Shown: positions 37,895 to 46,095 of the stretch, piece by piece
How positions within the stretch are numbered: the stretch's first letter is position 1
Layout: every line of letters begins with the position of its first letter
NCBI RefSeq assembly: GCF_050433505.1
Contig: NZ_JBNPXC010000001.1
Location: forward strand, 310,001 to 374,000
Reading direction: 5' to 3'
DNA length: 64,000 nucleotides
From: Methanobacterium_D oryzae
Lineage (GTDB): Archaea; Methanobacteriota; Methanobacteria; Methanobacteriales; Methanobacteriaceae
The notes under the pieces: generated by a model
What the model saw: the letters and a program-made list of their open reading frames with translations, nothing else
The model's database searches: none
Told to the model about the DNA's origin: nothing
Program-made: the position numbers and the translations under genes

Positions 37895-38430
37895 AAAGAT
37901 AAATGTTATTCTTTTAACAATTGTAAATCTCAATTGTAAATCTAACTTCAATGATCTTACAGGAACTATTTTTAGCCAATAAAAAATTCCAGTTGATGAA
38001 ATACTTTATATTCTATTAATATAGAATGATATAAAAATGTTTATCAGAAGAATTAAGGTGTAAATTGAAAAAGTAGTTATAATTTAGGTGGAAAATCGAA
38101 GCATGGAAAATTTACAATTAAGAATAATCACCAGTAATTCCTATTGTCAAAAAAGCAAGTAATAATCATTCTTTCAGTAGAAGAAACTTTAAAAATCATT
38201 GTATTAAACTTGTTAAGTTATTTACAGGTGATTATACAATTTATTCCAAACTAGAAAAAACATTCTCAGTCAATATCATTTATCAACTATTCTAAAAAAG
38301 AACATGGAAACCGTGAAAATCACTTAATAAAGCTGAAAATAGATATTATTTATTGAAACCTTTCTTAAACATATGTAGATGTGTTTTAAAGAAAAATATT
38401 ACATATGTAAAAATTTTGAGCTTAATTGTT
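37895..38430 (+). pseudogene. Decayed DDE transposase with zinc-ribbon N-terminus (IS1595-like)
   Basis: No open frame survives, but scattered pieces in changing frames fit one transposase in order: NDLTGTIFSQ-KIPVDEILYIL (about 37951-38020), PIVKKASNNH with FSRRNFKNHCIKLVK (about 38140-38220), TGDYTIYSKLEKTF (38224 on), then in a shifted frame INYSKKEHGNRENHLIK, and back to ENRYYLLKPFLNICRCVLKK and YVKIL (to about 38420). The ENRHSLLRPFL...RGVSKKNL pattern is typical of such enzymes. Stops and frameshifts make it dead. Terminal repeats are not recognisable. Confidence 0.6.
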
Positions 38431-38808
38431 TTAATAGTTATAATATAAACATATTTGAAATTAATAAAAACGTAGTGAATTACCAATATTTCAATAATAC
38501 ACTTGAAATGTATGTCTTACTGCCTAAAATAATGATTAAAAAAAATTAAAAAATAATTTTAAAAATAGTTACACTTGAAACATATCTCTCAATTTAGAAT
38601 ATGGTCAAAAATAGATATGATTATTAAATACATAAAATTTGCAATTAAATCTAGTTAATAGTCATTGATTTCAAGTGTATAAGTTTTATTTCTCTTCAAT
38701 GTTTTTGATATAAATTAAATAATAATTACACTTTTTAGTTAAAAATACTTTAAAAACCATATAACTATAAAATAAGAAATTTCAGCTGATATAATTTAGT
38801 TTAATGAC

Positions 38809-39297
38809 TTAAACGTACATATTATCTTGTTGGGTGCTTTGTTTTCCATTACCATCAATTCCAAATTTCATTTGTATTTTCCATATTCCTTGTAGCTTCG
38901 CCCTGAAAATTTTCTTTACACTTGAAATTAATCTGTCCTTGCTTAGACCATCTTCATAGATCTCTTCTGTAATCACAAAACCCCGTAAAACATTGTCAGG
39001 ATGATCCAGTTGAAAATCAACAAAATGATTATTTAAAAGAAATCTAAAGTCCCATACAAATTTTTCTCGTTTATCAGGGGATAATTTTCTGATTTCAGAT
39101 AGATGTTCTGGACTTACGTTAGTTGCACAACCTATAACGATTAGATCGTCTTTTCCTTTTGGCTGAATTACATCTAAGACATGATCATCTGGATAATTTA
39201 TTATAAAATGGAAATTTGTGTTATCATCTGGAACTTTTTGCCTGAAGTAACCCTCATCCGAGAGCCATTTTTGTACCTTATTTTCGATTTTTGACAT
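38809..39297 (-). CDS. DUF2299 family protein
   Basis: About 162 residues of a family common in methanogens, with no known function. Visible: KVQKWLSDEGYF start, FHFIINYPDDHVLDVIQPKG, SEIRKLSPDKREKFVWDFRF and LLNNHFVDFQLDHPDNVLRG. It may be a secretion-chaperone-like fold, but that is not provable here. I chose ATG 39297 (GGTG 6 bases upstream); the longer reading from 39348 would run through an origin box. A perfect origin box (38915-38927) lies inside the coding region, encoding part of ISSVKKIF. Confidence 0.75.
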   Translation of the reverse strand: MSKIENKVQKWLSDEGYFRQKVPDDNTNFHFIINYPDDHVLDVIQPKGKDDLIVIGCATNVSPEHLSEIRKLSPDKREKFVWDFRFLLNNHFVDFQLDHPDNVLRGFVITEEIYEDGLSKDRLISSVKKIFRAKLQGIWKIQMKFGIDGNGKQSTQQDNMYV

Positions 39298-39391
39298 TTT
39301 TAACACCCAGTTAAATTTCAAGTGTAAGTTAACTTGATTTAATATCATTTACTGATATTTACTTGTTTGGATTAACAATTTATGGTTAATT

Positions 39392-40162
39392 TCAAAATTT
39401 TATTTCTCCCAAATAATCACTAAATTTAAAATAGGGAATTCTAGCTTGATTTAAATATACGCTGATCAATGTATAAAACAATAAAAGTGATCGAACCGTT
39501 TTGGAAACATAAATATTAGATCCTGGCTGTGGTAATGCATCTATTTTATTATCATCCCTTTTATTACAAATAACTCCTTTATCGAGCACACAAATGGTAT
39601 CTATCTTTAAATACTCTGATAGATTATCTTTAATATTTTTTTCATGCATTCTTTTAGCTAGCTCAATTAAATTGGTTGAATCGTATGCAAATATATAATA
39701 ATTTACGGGCCAAATTTCCCATTCTTTTCCGTATAAATTATCTGAATATATAATTGCACCCTTTGGTTTATAATAAGCCTTTTTTTCAAGGTTCTTAACA
39801 CTTTTCATATTTTCAAAAGCTTTATCTAACTCTTTAGAATTTAAGGAAGCTTTAATTTCGATTATGGCATAGGCACATTCGATTGGTATTACTCTAATGT
39901 TTCCAGAACGGAAAAAAATAGGTGTTTTTGCTTTATCTGATATAATTACATCGAGTTGTTTGGAAAAATTCCCATTTGAATCAACAAGAAGTCCCGTAGA
40001 TATATCTAGTGATTCTGGTAAGTATTCTCTAAGAAATTCTTTAAATGTTTCTTCAAATGAGCTACCTTTCAATCCTGGATGTTTTTCTATGGCTTTCCGA
40101 GCCTTTTCAAAATCTGAACGCATAGTTTTAGATACTTCGTCAAATATTCCTACAATATCCAT
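39392..40162 (-). CDS. DUF6602 nuclease-like protein
   Basis: 256 residues. The order of conserved residues fits a PD-(D/E)xK fold: glutamate in KGSSFEETFKEFLREYLPE (about 35), TGLLVDSNGNFSKQLDVIIS (about 60-80) with the Q-x-D, and ECAYAIIEIKASLNSKEL (about 95-112) with the E-x-K. Such solo DUF6602 proteins are of unknown role, sometimes near restriction or defence genes. Here it lies beside the origin with no methylase or partner, 95 bases upstream of the DUF2299 gene on the same strand. Nuclease activity is inference. Confidence 0.6.
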   Translation of the reverse strand: MDIVGIFDEVSKTMRSDFEKARKAIEKHPGLKGSSFEETFKEFLREYLPESLDISTGLLVDSNGNFSKQLDVIISDKAKTPIFFRSGNIRVIPIECAYAIIEIKASLNSKELDKAFENMKSVKNLEKKAYYKPKGAIIYSDNLYGKEWEIWPVNYYIFAYDSTNLIELAKRMHEKNIKDNLSEYLKIDTICVLDKGVICNKRDDNKIDALPQPGSNIYVSKTVRSLLLFYTLISVYLNQARIPYFKFSDYLGEIKF

Positions 40163-40250
40163 AGTTATTCCTTCAAAAAGTACTATACTAATATATAAAA
40201 TAATATAAGTGCTTTTATTATAAATAATAAAAATTTAAAAAAGGGATTTC

Positions 40251-41177
40251 ATGGATATTCTAATCATAACCATACTTGCAATAATCATCGACGTCATATT
40301 CGGCGAATTACCAGATAAAATACATCCTGTTGTTTGGATGGGGAAATTAATTGACATATTTAAAGCACGTTTAATTAATCACAGAAATAAATTCTCTGGA
40401 ATAGCGTTAACAGTAACATTATTAGTCATTTTTACACTTGCAACTTATGTCATAATCCAATTATCATTATTAAACTATATATTCTACATTTTAGTGTCAT
40501 CGATAGTTCTTTCAACTACATTTGCAATTAAGGTCCTTTTTAGTTCTGCAGAAAATATAAAGGATGATCTTAATCGAGACATTAACAGAGCAAGAAAATC
40601 TATGTCTTATCTTGTAAGCAGAAACACATCTGAACTTTCTGAAGGTGAAATAGTATCTGCAACCATTGAAACATTAACTGAAAATATCACAGATTCTGTT
40701 ATTGCACCTCTTTTCTATGCATTTATCTTTGGTGTAATTGGAGCTGTTGCATACAGAGTTATAAATACACTTGATGCTATGGTTGGATATAAAACCCCTG
40801 AAAATATTGAAATTGGCTGGTTCCCAGCAAAAATGGATGATATTGCAAATTATATCCCTGCACGAATCACAGGAATCCTTGTTGTAGTTGCAGCTGCTTT
40901 ATTAAGATTAGACTGGAAAAACGCATATAAAATTATGATGAGGGATGCAAGAAAGCCTGATAGTCCGAATTCAGGATATTCTATGGCAGCCGCAGCCGGA
41001 GCGCTTGGAATTAGACTTAAAAAAATAGGTTATTATGAAATTGGAGATGATTTAAACCCTTTAAATCCCGATATGATAATAGATGCTATATCACTTTCAA
41101 AAGTGACAATTTTATTGTTCCTACTAATTACATCAATCATCTTTGGAATTATTATAATAGTTATAACAATATTATAA
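40251..41177 (+). CDS. cbiB: Adenosylcobinamide-phosphate synthase CbiB (CobD)
   Basis: Integral membrane enzyme that attaches the aminopropanol linker to adenosylcobyrate. 308 residues with about five membrane segments. Signatures: IIDVIFGELPDKIHPVVWMG start (about 11-30), ETLTENITDSVIAPLFY (about 140), VINTLDAMVGYKTPENIEIG (about 168), and SPNSGYSMAAAAGALGIRL (about 242). Start ATG 40251 with AAAGGG upstream. It is divergent from the DUF6602 gene. Confidence 0.95.
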   Translation: MDILIITILAIIIDVIFGELPDKIHPVVWMGKLIDIFKARLINHRNKFSGIALTVTLLVIFTLATYVIIQLSLLNYIFYILVSSIVLSTTFAIKVLFSSAENIKDDLNRDINRARKSMSYLVSRNTSELSEGEIVSATIETLTENITDSVIAPLFYAFIFGVIGAVAYRVINTLDAMVGYKTPENIEIGWFPAKMDDIANYIPARITGILVVVAAALLRLDWKNAYKIMMRDARKPDSPNSGYSMAAAAGALGIRLKKIGYYEIGDDLNPLNPDMIIDAISLSKVTILLFLLITSIIFGIIIIVITIL

Positions 41178-41345
41178 TTTGAGATATAATTCGAACAAAT
41201 GATATTAGCTAATTAAATCTATTTAAACGATATAGAATGTTTTTTTAAGTATAACATAATTTTTACCTTTAAATAGAATTTAAATCATAATCAAAGTCTG
41301 TAAAAATTATTAAATTGCGTATAGTTTAATATGGGGAGGTATAAG

Positions 41346-41684
41346 ATGGAATCACAAGTAATAACAGAAAAAGATGTTATTGATATTGTGGATCTTTTTA
41401 CTAAGGTTCCAGCTTTCATGTTGAAAAGAGCAGTATCCCAAGATCTAAATGTTGTAGAGATGTTTGAATCCCAGATTAAAAGCTATAAAAGTCAGCTATC
41501 GGATGAAGATATCATTAAAATAAAGAAAGTTTTAGAAATGCCTATTCCAGAGCTTCAAGAAATATTAAAGAAAGCATATGATGGAACTCACAAAAAGCAG
41601 CTTAAAATACTTGCAGATCCAGATGCCCAGCCATTCATTGAAAAAAACTTTCAGGAACTTAAAAATTCAATATTTAATGATTAA
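41346..41684 (+). CDS. Small conserved helical protein, unknown function
   Basis: 112 residues starting at ATG 41346, chosen because GGGGAGG lies 5 bases upstream. It is predicted entirely helical: ITEKDVIDIVDLFTKVPAFM, SQIKSYKSQLSDEDIIKIKK, VLEMPIPELQEILKKAYDG and a C-terminal helix. No cysteines, no membrane segment, no known domain. It sits 17 bases before cbiG on the same strand, so it is probably co-transcribed with it. Confidence 0.65.
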   Translation: MESQVITEKDVIDIVDLFTKVPAFMLKRAVSQDLNVVEMFESQIKSYKSQLSDEDIIKIKKVLEMPIPELQEILKKAYDGTHKKQLKILADPDAQPFIEKNFQELKNSIFND

Positions 41685-41701
41685 AAAATGGGGACCATTC
41701 A

Positions 41702-42688
41702 TTGAAAATAGCCATAATTACCATAACCCGAGAAGCCCAAAATATTGCATCTAATTTAAAAGATGTATTAGGATATGATCCTACCATATTTACGGTTGAT
41801 ATATTCCATAAAGATGTAAAAGACACATTAAAGAATATATTTGGTGAATATGATTGTATAATTGGTATTATGGCTACAGGAATTATGGTTAGAAGCATTT
41901 GCACATATATTAAAGATAAAATTCATGATCCTGCAGTTCTGGTCATGGATGATAATGGAAAATATGTTATTAGCTTACTTTCAGGGCATTTAGGCGGTGC
42001 AAATGATATAGCTGTAAAAATTGCAGGATTTATAGGTGCAAGGCCAGTAATAACTACTGCAACGGATACTCATGGTAAAATAGGAATAGATACACTTGCA
42101 AGGAAATATCATCTTCGTATTGATGATCCTAAAATGATAAAATTTATAAATTCTGCTCTGGTTAACGGTGAAGTTCCTGATCTCTATGTTCCAAAAAAAT
42201 TTAGCTTTATTTTTAATGATCCATTAGTTAGAAACTCTTATAATAAATTTGAATCTCCAAATAATGATATTCAAATCTCATTTGATGATAAAAAACTTAT
42301 TTTAAAATCAAAAAAGATTGTATTAGGGATAGGCGCACGAAAGAATATTTCAACAAATAAAGTTCAAAATGCAATTAAAAAAGCTATGGATATTCTTAAT
42401 TTACCAATTGAGCGGATTGATACTATTTCAACTGCAGAAATAAAAAAAGATGAAACAGGAATAATTGAATCTGCTGAGGATCTTCAAATACCTCTTGAAA
42501 TTATTCCTTTGGATAGATTAAAAGAATTTAAAGATCCCTTATGTTCAGTTTCGCCGTTAGTCATGGAAAAATTCAATATTATTGGTGTATGTGAACCTTC
42601 AGCTTTAATTGCTGCGGGAGAAAATTCAAAATTAATATTTAAAAAAACTGCGTTTGATGGAGTTACAATAGCTATTGCAGTATCTTAG
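41702..42688 (+). CDS. cbiG: Cobalt-precorrin-5A hydrolase CbiG
   Basis: Opens the delta-lactone of cobalt-precorrin-5A and releases acetaldehyde in anaerobic cobamide synthesis. 328 residues. The N-terminal domain has MKIAIITITREAQNIASNL; the centre has the family hallmark YDCIIGIMATGIMVRSI and VISLLSGHLGGANDIA (about 95); the C-terminal domain starts at IVLGIGARKNIS (about 213) and has CEPSALIAAG. TTG start at 41702 with GGGGA upstream. It overlaps no other gene and is preceded by a small helical protein. Confidence 0.93.
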   Translation: MKIAIITITREAQNIASNLKDVLGYDPTIFTVDIFHKDVKDTLKNIFGEYDCIIGIMATGIMVRSICTYIKDKIHDPAVLVMDDNGKYVISLLSGHLGGANDIAVKIAGFIGARPVITTATDTHGKIGIDTLARKYHLRIDDPKMIKFINSALVNGEVPDLYVPKKFSFIFNDPLVRNSYNKFESPNNDIQISFDDKKLILKSKKIVLGIGARKNISTNKVQNAIKKAMDILNLPIERIDTISTAEIKKDETGIIESAEDLQIPLEIIPLDRLKEFKDPLCSVSPLVMEKFNIIGVCEPSALIAAGENSKLIFKKTAFDGVTIAIAVS

Positions 42689-42847
42689 GGTTAATTTATT
42701 AAATACTTAAATTATAAATGATGAGTTACACTAATTATTTATTCAGATAATTATTTATAAATACCAAAAGGTTTTTAATTTATCAAATATAAAGATTAAT
42801 AGTTGGACTATTTTATAAAATTATTTTGAGTTTACGGAGGCTATATT

Positions 42848-43102
42848 ATGAGTGAAGATGCATTTGATCGAGTTAATCAAATATTAAAACATATAATGGA
42901 AGATACAAGTGTTCCAAGAAATATAAGAAGGGCTGCAGAAGAATCTAAAGATATTTTGGCCAAGGATGATGAAGATTCCACAGTACGTGCAAGTACTGTA
43001 ATTTCAATACTTGATGAAATTAGTAATGATCCTAATATTCCTATTCATGCAAGAACACTTATATGGAATGTTTTAAGCGAATTAGAATCAATAGGAAGTT
43101 AA
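42848..43102 (+). CDS. UPF0147 family protein
   Basis: 84 residues, an archaea-specific helical protein of unknown function. Conserved core: IMEDTSVPRNIRRAAEESKD, DDEDSTVRASTVISILDEIS and DPNIPIHARTLIWNVLSELE. GGAGG lies 8 bases before ATG. The gene has its own spacer on both sides. Confidence 0.88.
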   Translation: MSEDAFDRVNQILKHIMEDTSVPRNIRRAAEESKDILAKDDEDSTVRASTVISILDEISNDPNIPIHARTLIWNVLSELESIGS

Positions 43103-43214
43103 TATCCTATTTTTAACTAATTATATCTCATTTTAAATAGAATTTAATTGAAAAGAGTTACTTTTTCTATAAATTACATCTTATTTTATTTAAACTCAAA
43201 AAATAAAACCTATT

Positions 43215-43796
43215 TTAGGATTTATTTAAAGTATGAGCTACAAACTGTGTTTTAGCTATGTCCTCTATAAATTCTGCAAGAAGAGCAGCTTCATCTAAGT
43301 TAATTCCAGCTGCAACAACACCATGATTTTTTAGGAGAACTACATCCTCATTTTTCATCATTTTTGCAGTATCATTAGCTAAATCCTCACTTCCAGGTTT
43401 TGAATACTTTACAGAAGGAATATATGGGTTTTTTATTTCACCAAAACCTTCCAGTCTTTTTAGATGTTTATCATAAAATGAAAATCCAGTTGCATAGGGA
43501 GAATGTGCATGAACAATTGCATTTATATCATTCCTTTTTTTATAAATATTGATGTGTAAAAATGTTTCTGAAGAAGGTTTTTTATCTCCCTTTAAGATAT
43601 TTCCATCCATATCAATAATGATAATGTCTTCTTCTTGTACATCCTTTTTTGCAATACTACTTCTTGTAATTGCAATTTTCTGGCCATTATGTTCAAATCT
43701 ACAGCTTATATTTCCAGATTTTCCAGGGCTGAGGCCTTTTTTGTAAATATAATGTGAAATATCAACTATTTTTTTTATAACTTTTTTTTCGTCCAT
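43215..43796 (-). CDS. fucA: L-fuculose-1-phosphate aldolase (class II aldolase/adducin family)
   Basis: Zinc aldolase of 193 residues. In methanogens the enzyme can make lactaldehyde, a precursor of the lactate part of coenzyme F420. Visible: GNISCRFEHNG (about 24), EDIIIIDMDGNI, SSETFLHINIYKKRNDINAI with the catalytic glutamate, IVHAHSPYATGFSFYD with two zinc histidines (about 95), and VVLLKNHGVVAAG with the third (about 155). It shares its strand with the polymerase subunit gene 48 bases upstream. Confidence 0.9.
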   Translation of the reverse strand: MDEKKVIKKIVDISHYIYKKGLSPGKSGNISCRFEHNGQKIAITRSSIAKKDVQEEDIIIIDMDGNILKGDKKPSSETFLHINIYKKRNDINAIVHAHSPYATGFSFYDKHLKRLEGFGEIKNPYIPSVKYSKPGSEDLANDTAKMMKNEDVVLLKNHGVVAAGINLDEAALLAEFIEDIAKTQFVAHTLNKS

Positions 43797-43844
43797 TTAA
43801 ATTCCCCATATACTGATAATTCAATGTTTAAATTATTAATTTGC

Positions 43845-45344
43845 TCATGCAAACTTTAAAAGTCTATAAGCACCTTTATGAATCACAGGAACCTGGCCAT
43901 ATGTAGGCATGATGTTATAAATTTTCTGAAACTCAGTTTGAGACTGGAATGTCCCTGAATTTATCATATGGACTCCTTTATGTTTTTTATATGAATTAAT
44001 GTGCACGTGGCCTGTATGGAAAATATCTGGAATTTCATCTATCACTAAATGATCTTCATATTCAGATGCAAGTGGAGTTCTTTCTCCATATATAGGGGCT
44101 AAATGCCTTTTTTCAAGTAGTTCTTTCATGATTAAGTCTGATTGCTGGTGAGAGAGACCTTTAATTGTCATTGCAATATCATCAAAGCTTCTTCCATGAT
44201 ACATTAATACATTGATTCCATCCAAGCTTACGATTCCGGGATTACTTACAAATTCCACGTTTTTAAGTTTATAGAGAGATTCTGCATATTTTTCAGAAAT
44301 TGCAGGTTGTGGTTCAGCTAAACGACATGCATCGTGGTTTCCGGGAGATATTATTATTTTGATATCTTCCCTGATTTGTCCAAAAAGTCTTGCAGCTTCT
44401 TCATATTGCTTATAGATATCTTTTATAGTGAGTTCTTTTTCTTGATGAGGATATATACCAATTCCATCCACCAAATCTCCTGCAACAACTAAGTATTTAA
44501 CATTTTCAGCAATTTTTCGATGTTCCTCATCGCCAAAATCTACATTTATCCATTTTATGAATTTATCGAATACATCATCAAGAAAAGTAGCACTTCCAAT
44601 GTGAACATCTGAAATAAAAACGGCTGAAAAATCCATTGGTTTTTCATCAATTCTTGGAACTCCAGGATGCACAATTTCTGAGGCTATTACAAAATTTCCT
44701 TTTTTACTTCCAATAATTCCAATAACTTCATCCCTTACAATTCTTTCAGATTCTTCAAAGAGCTTATGATTTTCATTATGAATTAAAACATTGATACTCC
44801 CTGTCTCATCTTCCAATTCTATAATTTTATGATTATTTTTCGTGTTTATAATGTCATTTACCATTCCAATTATATGTATAACATCTTCAGATTGCCTTAT
44901 TTTATTAATAGGTCGATGATCTTTTAGTTCTCTTCTTTTATCTAAAAATCCCTTTAATTTTTGGAACCTGCTTGTAAAATATGTTGAAAAATCTTTAATT
45001 TCTCCACTTGTATACGATTTTTTACTTGTATCTTGAATTACATGAAAATCAAAGGGCCTTCCAGAATTAAATTTAATTTGAGAAGGAGTAGATTTAACTG
45101 GATCAGACCCTACATCGTCCTCAATTTTCTGATCGATTTCTTTATCAGTAATATCTTCTGTTTTTAGGAATTGATCCAGAATTTCTTCAGTTAAAATAAA
45201 GACATCGTTATTAGAATATAATATTTCTTCAATTAGGGAATCTGTAAATTTTTGTGAATTTTCGTGGCTTATTATACGCTCATATGCTTTATCGTTTACT
45301 AAGATATTAGCATTGGTAAATTTTAAAATGATATCATCGCTCAT
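43845..45344 (-). CDS. polB: DNA polymerase D small subunit (DP1)
   Basis: 499 residues. Carries the 3'-5' exonuclease of the euryarchaeal polymerase D. An OB fold lies about 155-235 (VIHIIGMVNDIINTKNNHK, ELEDETGSINVLIHN). The calcineurin-like phosphoesterase follows: VFISDVHIGSATFLDD (about 262), VVAGDLVDGIGIYP, IISPGNHDACRLAEP, MYHGRSFDD and FHTGHVHINSYK; all metal ligands look intact. The N-terminal 90 residues resemble the small DP2/PCNA-binding domain and linker. I chose ATG 45344 with GGGGTAG upstream; TTG 45359 has no SD. Confidence 0.95.
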   Translation of the reverse strand: MSDDIILKFTNANILVNDKAYERIISHENSQKFTDSLIEEILYSNNDVFILTEEILDQFLKTEDITDKEIDQKIEDDVGSDPVKSTPSQIKFNSGRPFDFHVIQDTSKKSYTSGEIKDFSTYFTSRFQKLKGFLDKRRELKDHRPINKIRQSEDVIHIIGMVNDIINTKNNHKIIELEDETGSINVLIHNENHKLFEESERIVRDEVIGIIGSKKGNFVIASEIVHPGVPRIDEKPMDFSAVFISDVHIGSATFLDDVFDKFIKWINVDFGDEEHRKIAENVKYLVVAGDLVDGIGIYPHQEKELTIKDIYKQYEEAARLFGQIREDIKIIISPGNHDACRLAEPQPAISEKYAESLYKLKNVEFVSNPGIVSLDGINVLMYHGRSFDDIAMTIKGLSHQQSDLIMKELLEKRHLAPIYGERTPLASEYEDHLVIDEIPDIFHTGHVHINSYKKHKGVHMINSGTFQSQTEFQKIYNIMPTYGQVPVIHKGAYRLLKFA

Positions 45345-45478
45345 GGCTACCCCGTGCAAAGCTTTTTTTATATAATATATGTATCATATTATAATATTAA
45401 TCTAATTTTTAAACACAAAATTAATTAGTAATTAAAATAATTAGAATGTTCAAGACAATATATTAGTTAGGTGATAAT

Positions 45479-46003
45479 TTGCCAAGAATTATAAAGTTCA
45501 TATTATTCCTTTTATTATTTGGAGCGTTATTTGAATTAGGACTTCTAAGCTCCTATACAATAGTAACTTCAGAACCTCCAGATATTGGAAATCTTATAGA
45601 CATGCAGACCAGTAAGTTAACTGCAATTTGGGAAGCTATAGGCATTGGTTCTGGTGATAACTCCACCAACAGATTAACAATTTTAAACGCAGATCCAGTG
45701 GCCCAGACTCTTAAGAATAAAACTGGATTAAGTGGAGTTAATATAGATTCAATGACCGCAATATTACAAGGTAGTTCCTCAACTGATACTGTAACAGTTA
45801 ATATCAATGCAGAAGGATATAAAGAAAATCAAACAGGTGGAGTAACTTCGAAAAATGGTACTTCCAGTGGTCAGATAGTAATAACCCCAAGTGAAAAATA
45901 TTATTTAACTGCCACAGCAACAGGAAAGAAAAAATCAAAAGGAATTGAAATTAATGTTACTACTATCAAGGTAACATCTATTAAGAGGATATACAATCAA
46001 TAA
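45479..46003 (+). CDS. Secreted or membrane-anchored protein, unknown
   Basis: 174 residues starting with TTG 45479 after GGTGAT. The N-terminal helix FILFLLLFGALFELGLLSSY is a signal or anchor; the rest is polar, Ser/Thr/Asn-rich and predicted beta (DTVTVNINAEGYKENQTGGV, KYYLTATATGKKK). A slightly basic C-terminus. No cysteine pairs or known motifs. It stands between polB and cbiH without operon links. Probably outside the cell membrane; function not recognised. Confidence 0.65.
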   Translation: MPRIIKFILFLLLFGALFELGLLSSYTIVTSEPPDIGNLIDMQTSKLTAIWEAIGIGSGDNSTNRLTILNADPVAQTLKNKTGLSGVNIDSMTAILQGSSSTDTVTVNINAEGYKENQTGGVTSKNGTSSGQIVITPSEKYYLTATATGKKKSKGIEINVTTIKVTSIKRIYNQ

Positions 46004-46095
46004 TCCCGAGTTTCAACCTTTTGATAAGAAATTATTTTAAATTAACATTTAAAGGTTAATAAACCTTTAATTTTTTATTTAAACATGGTGATGTA

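Larger units (their letters stand above)
36118..38808. other. Chromosomal replication origin (oriC) with two clusters of origin recognition boxes
   Basis: Gene-free and very AT-rich, next to orc1/cdc6. The mini-box TTTCAAGTGTAAA (reverse TTTACACTTGAAA, the box known in Methanothermobacter) is perfect at 36269, 36335, 36390, 36609 and 36733 within the region, plus 34927 and 38915 outside it. Near matches lie at 36196, 36662, 36870, 38496, 38568 and 38669, plus 39316. The left cluster is mostly in one orientation; the right cluster begins with boxes in the opposite orientation. The 1.6 kb gap holds AT-rich DNA, an inverted repeat (37035-37076), a pyrB relic and a decayed transposase. The unwinding site is probably within it. 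Confidence 0.88.

Noticed and set aside
41178..41345. Possible cobalamin riboswitch before the cobamide genes
   Set aside because: No B12-box-like sequence is visible; the spacers are short and almost pure A/T.
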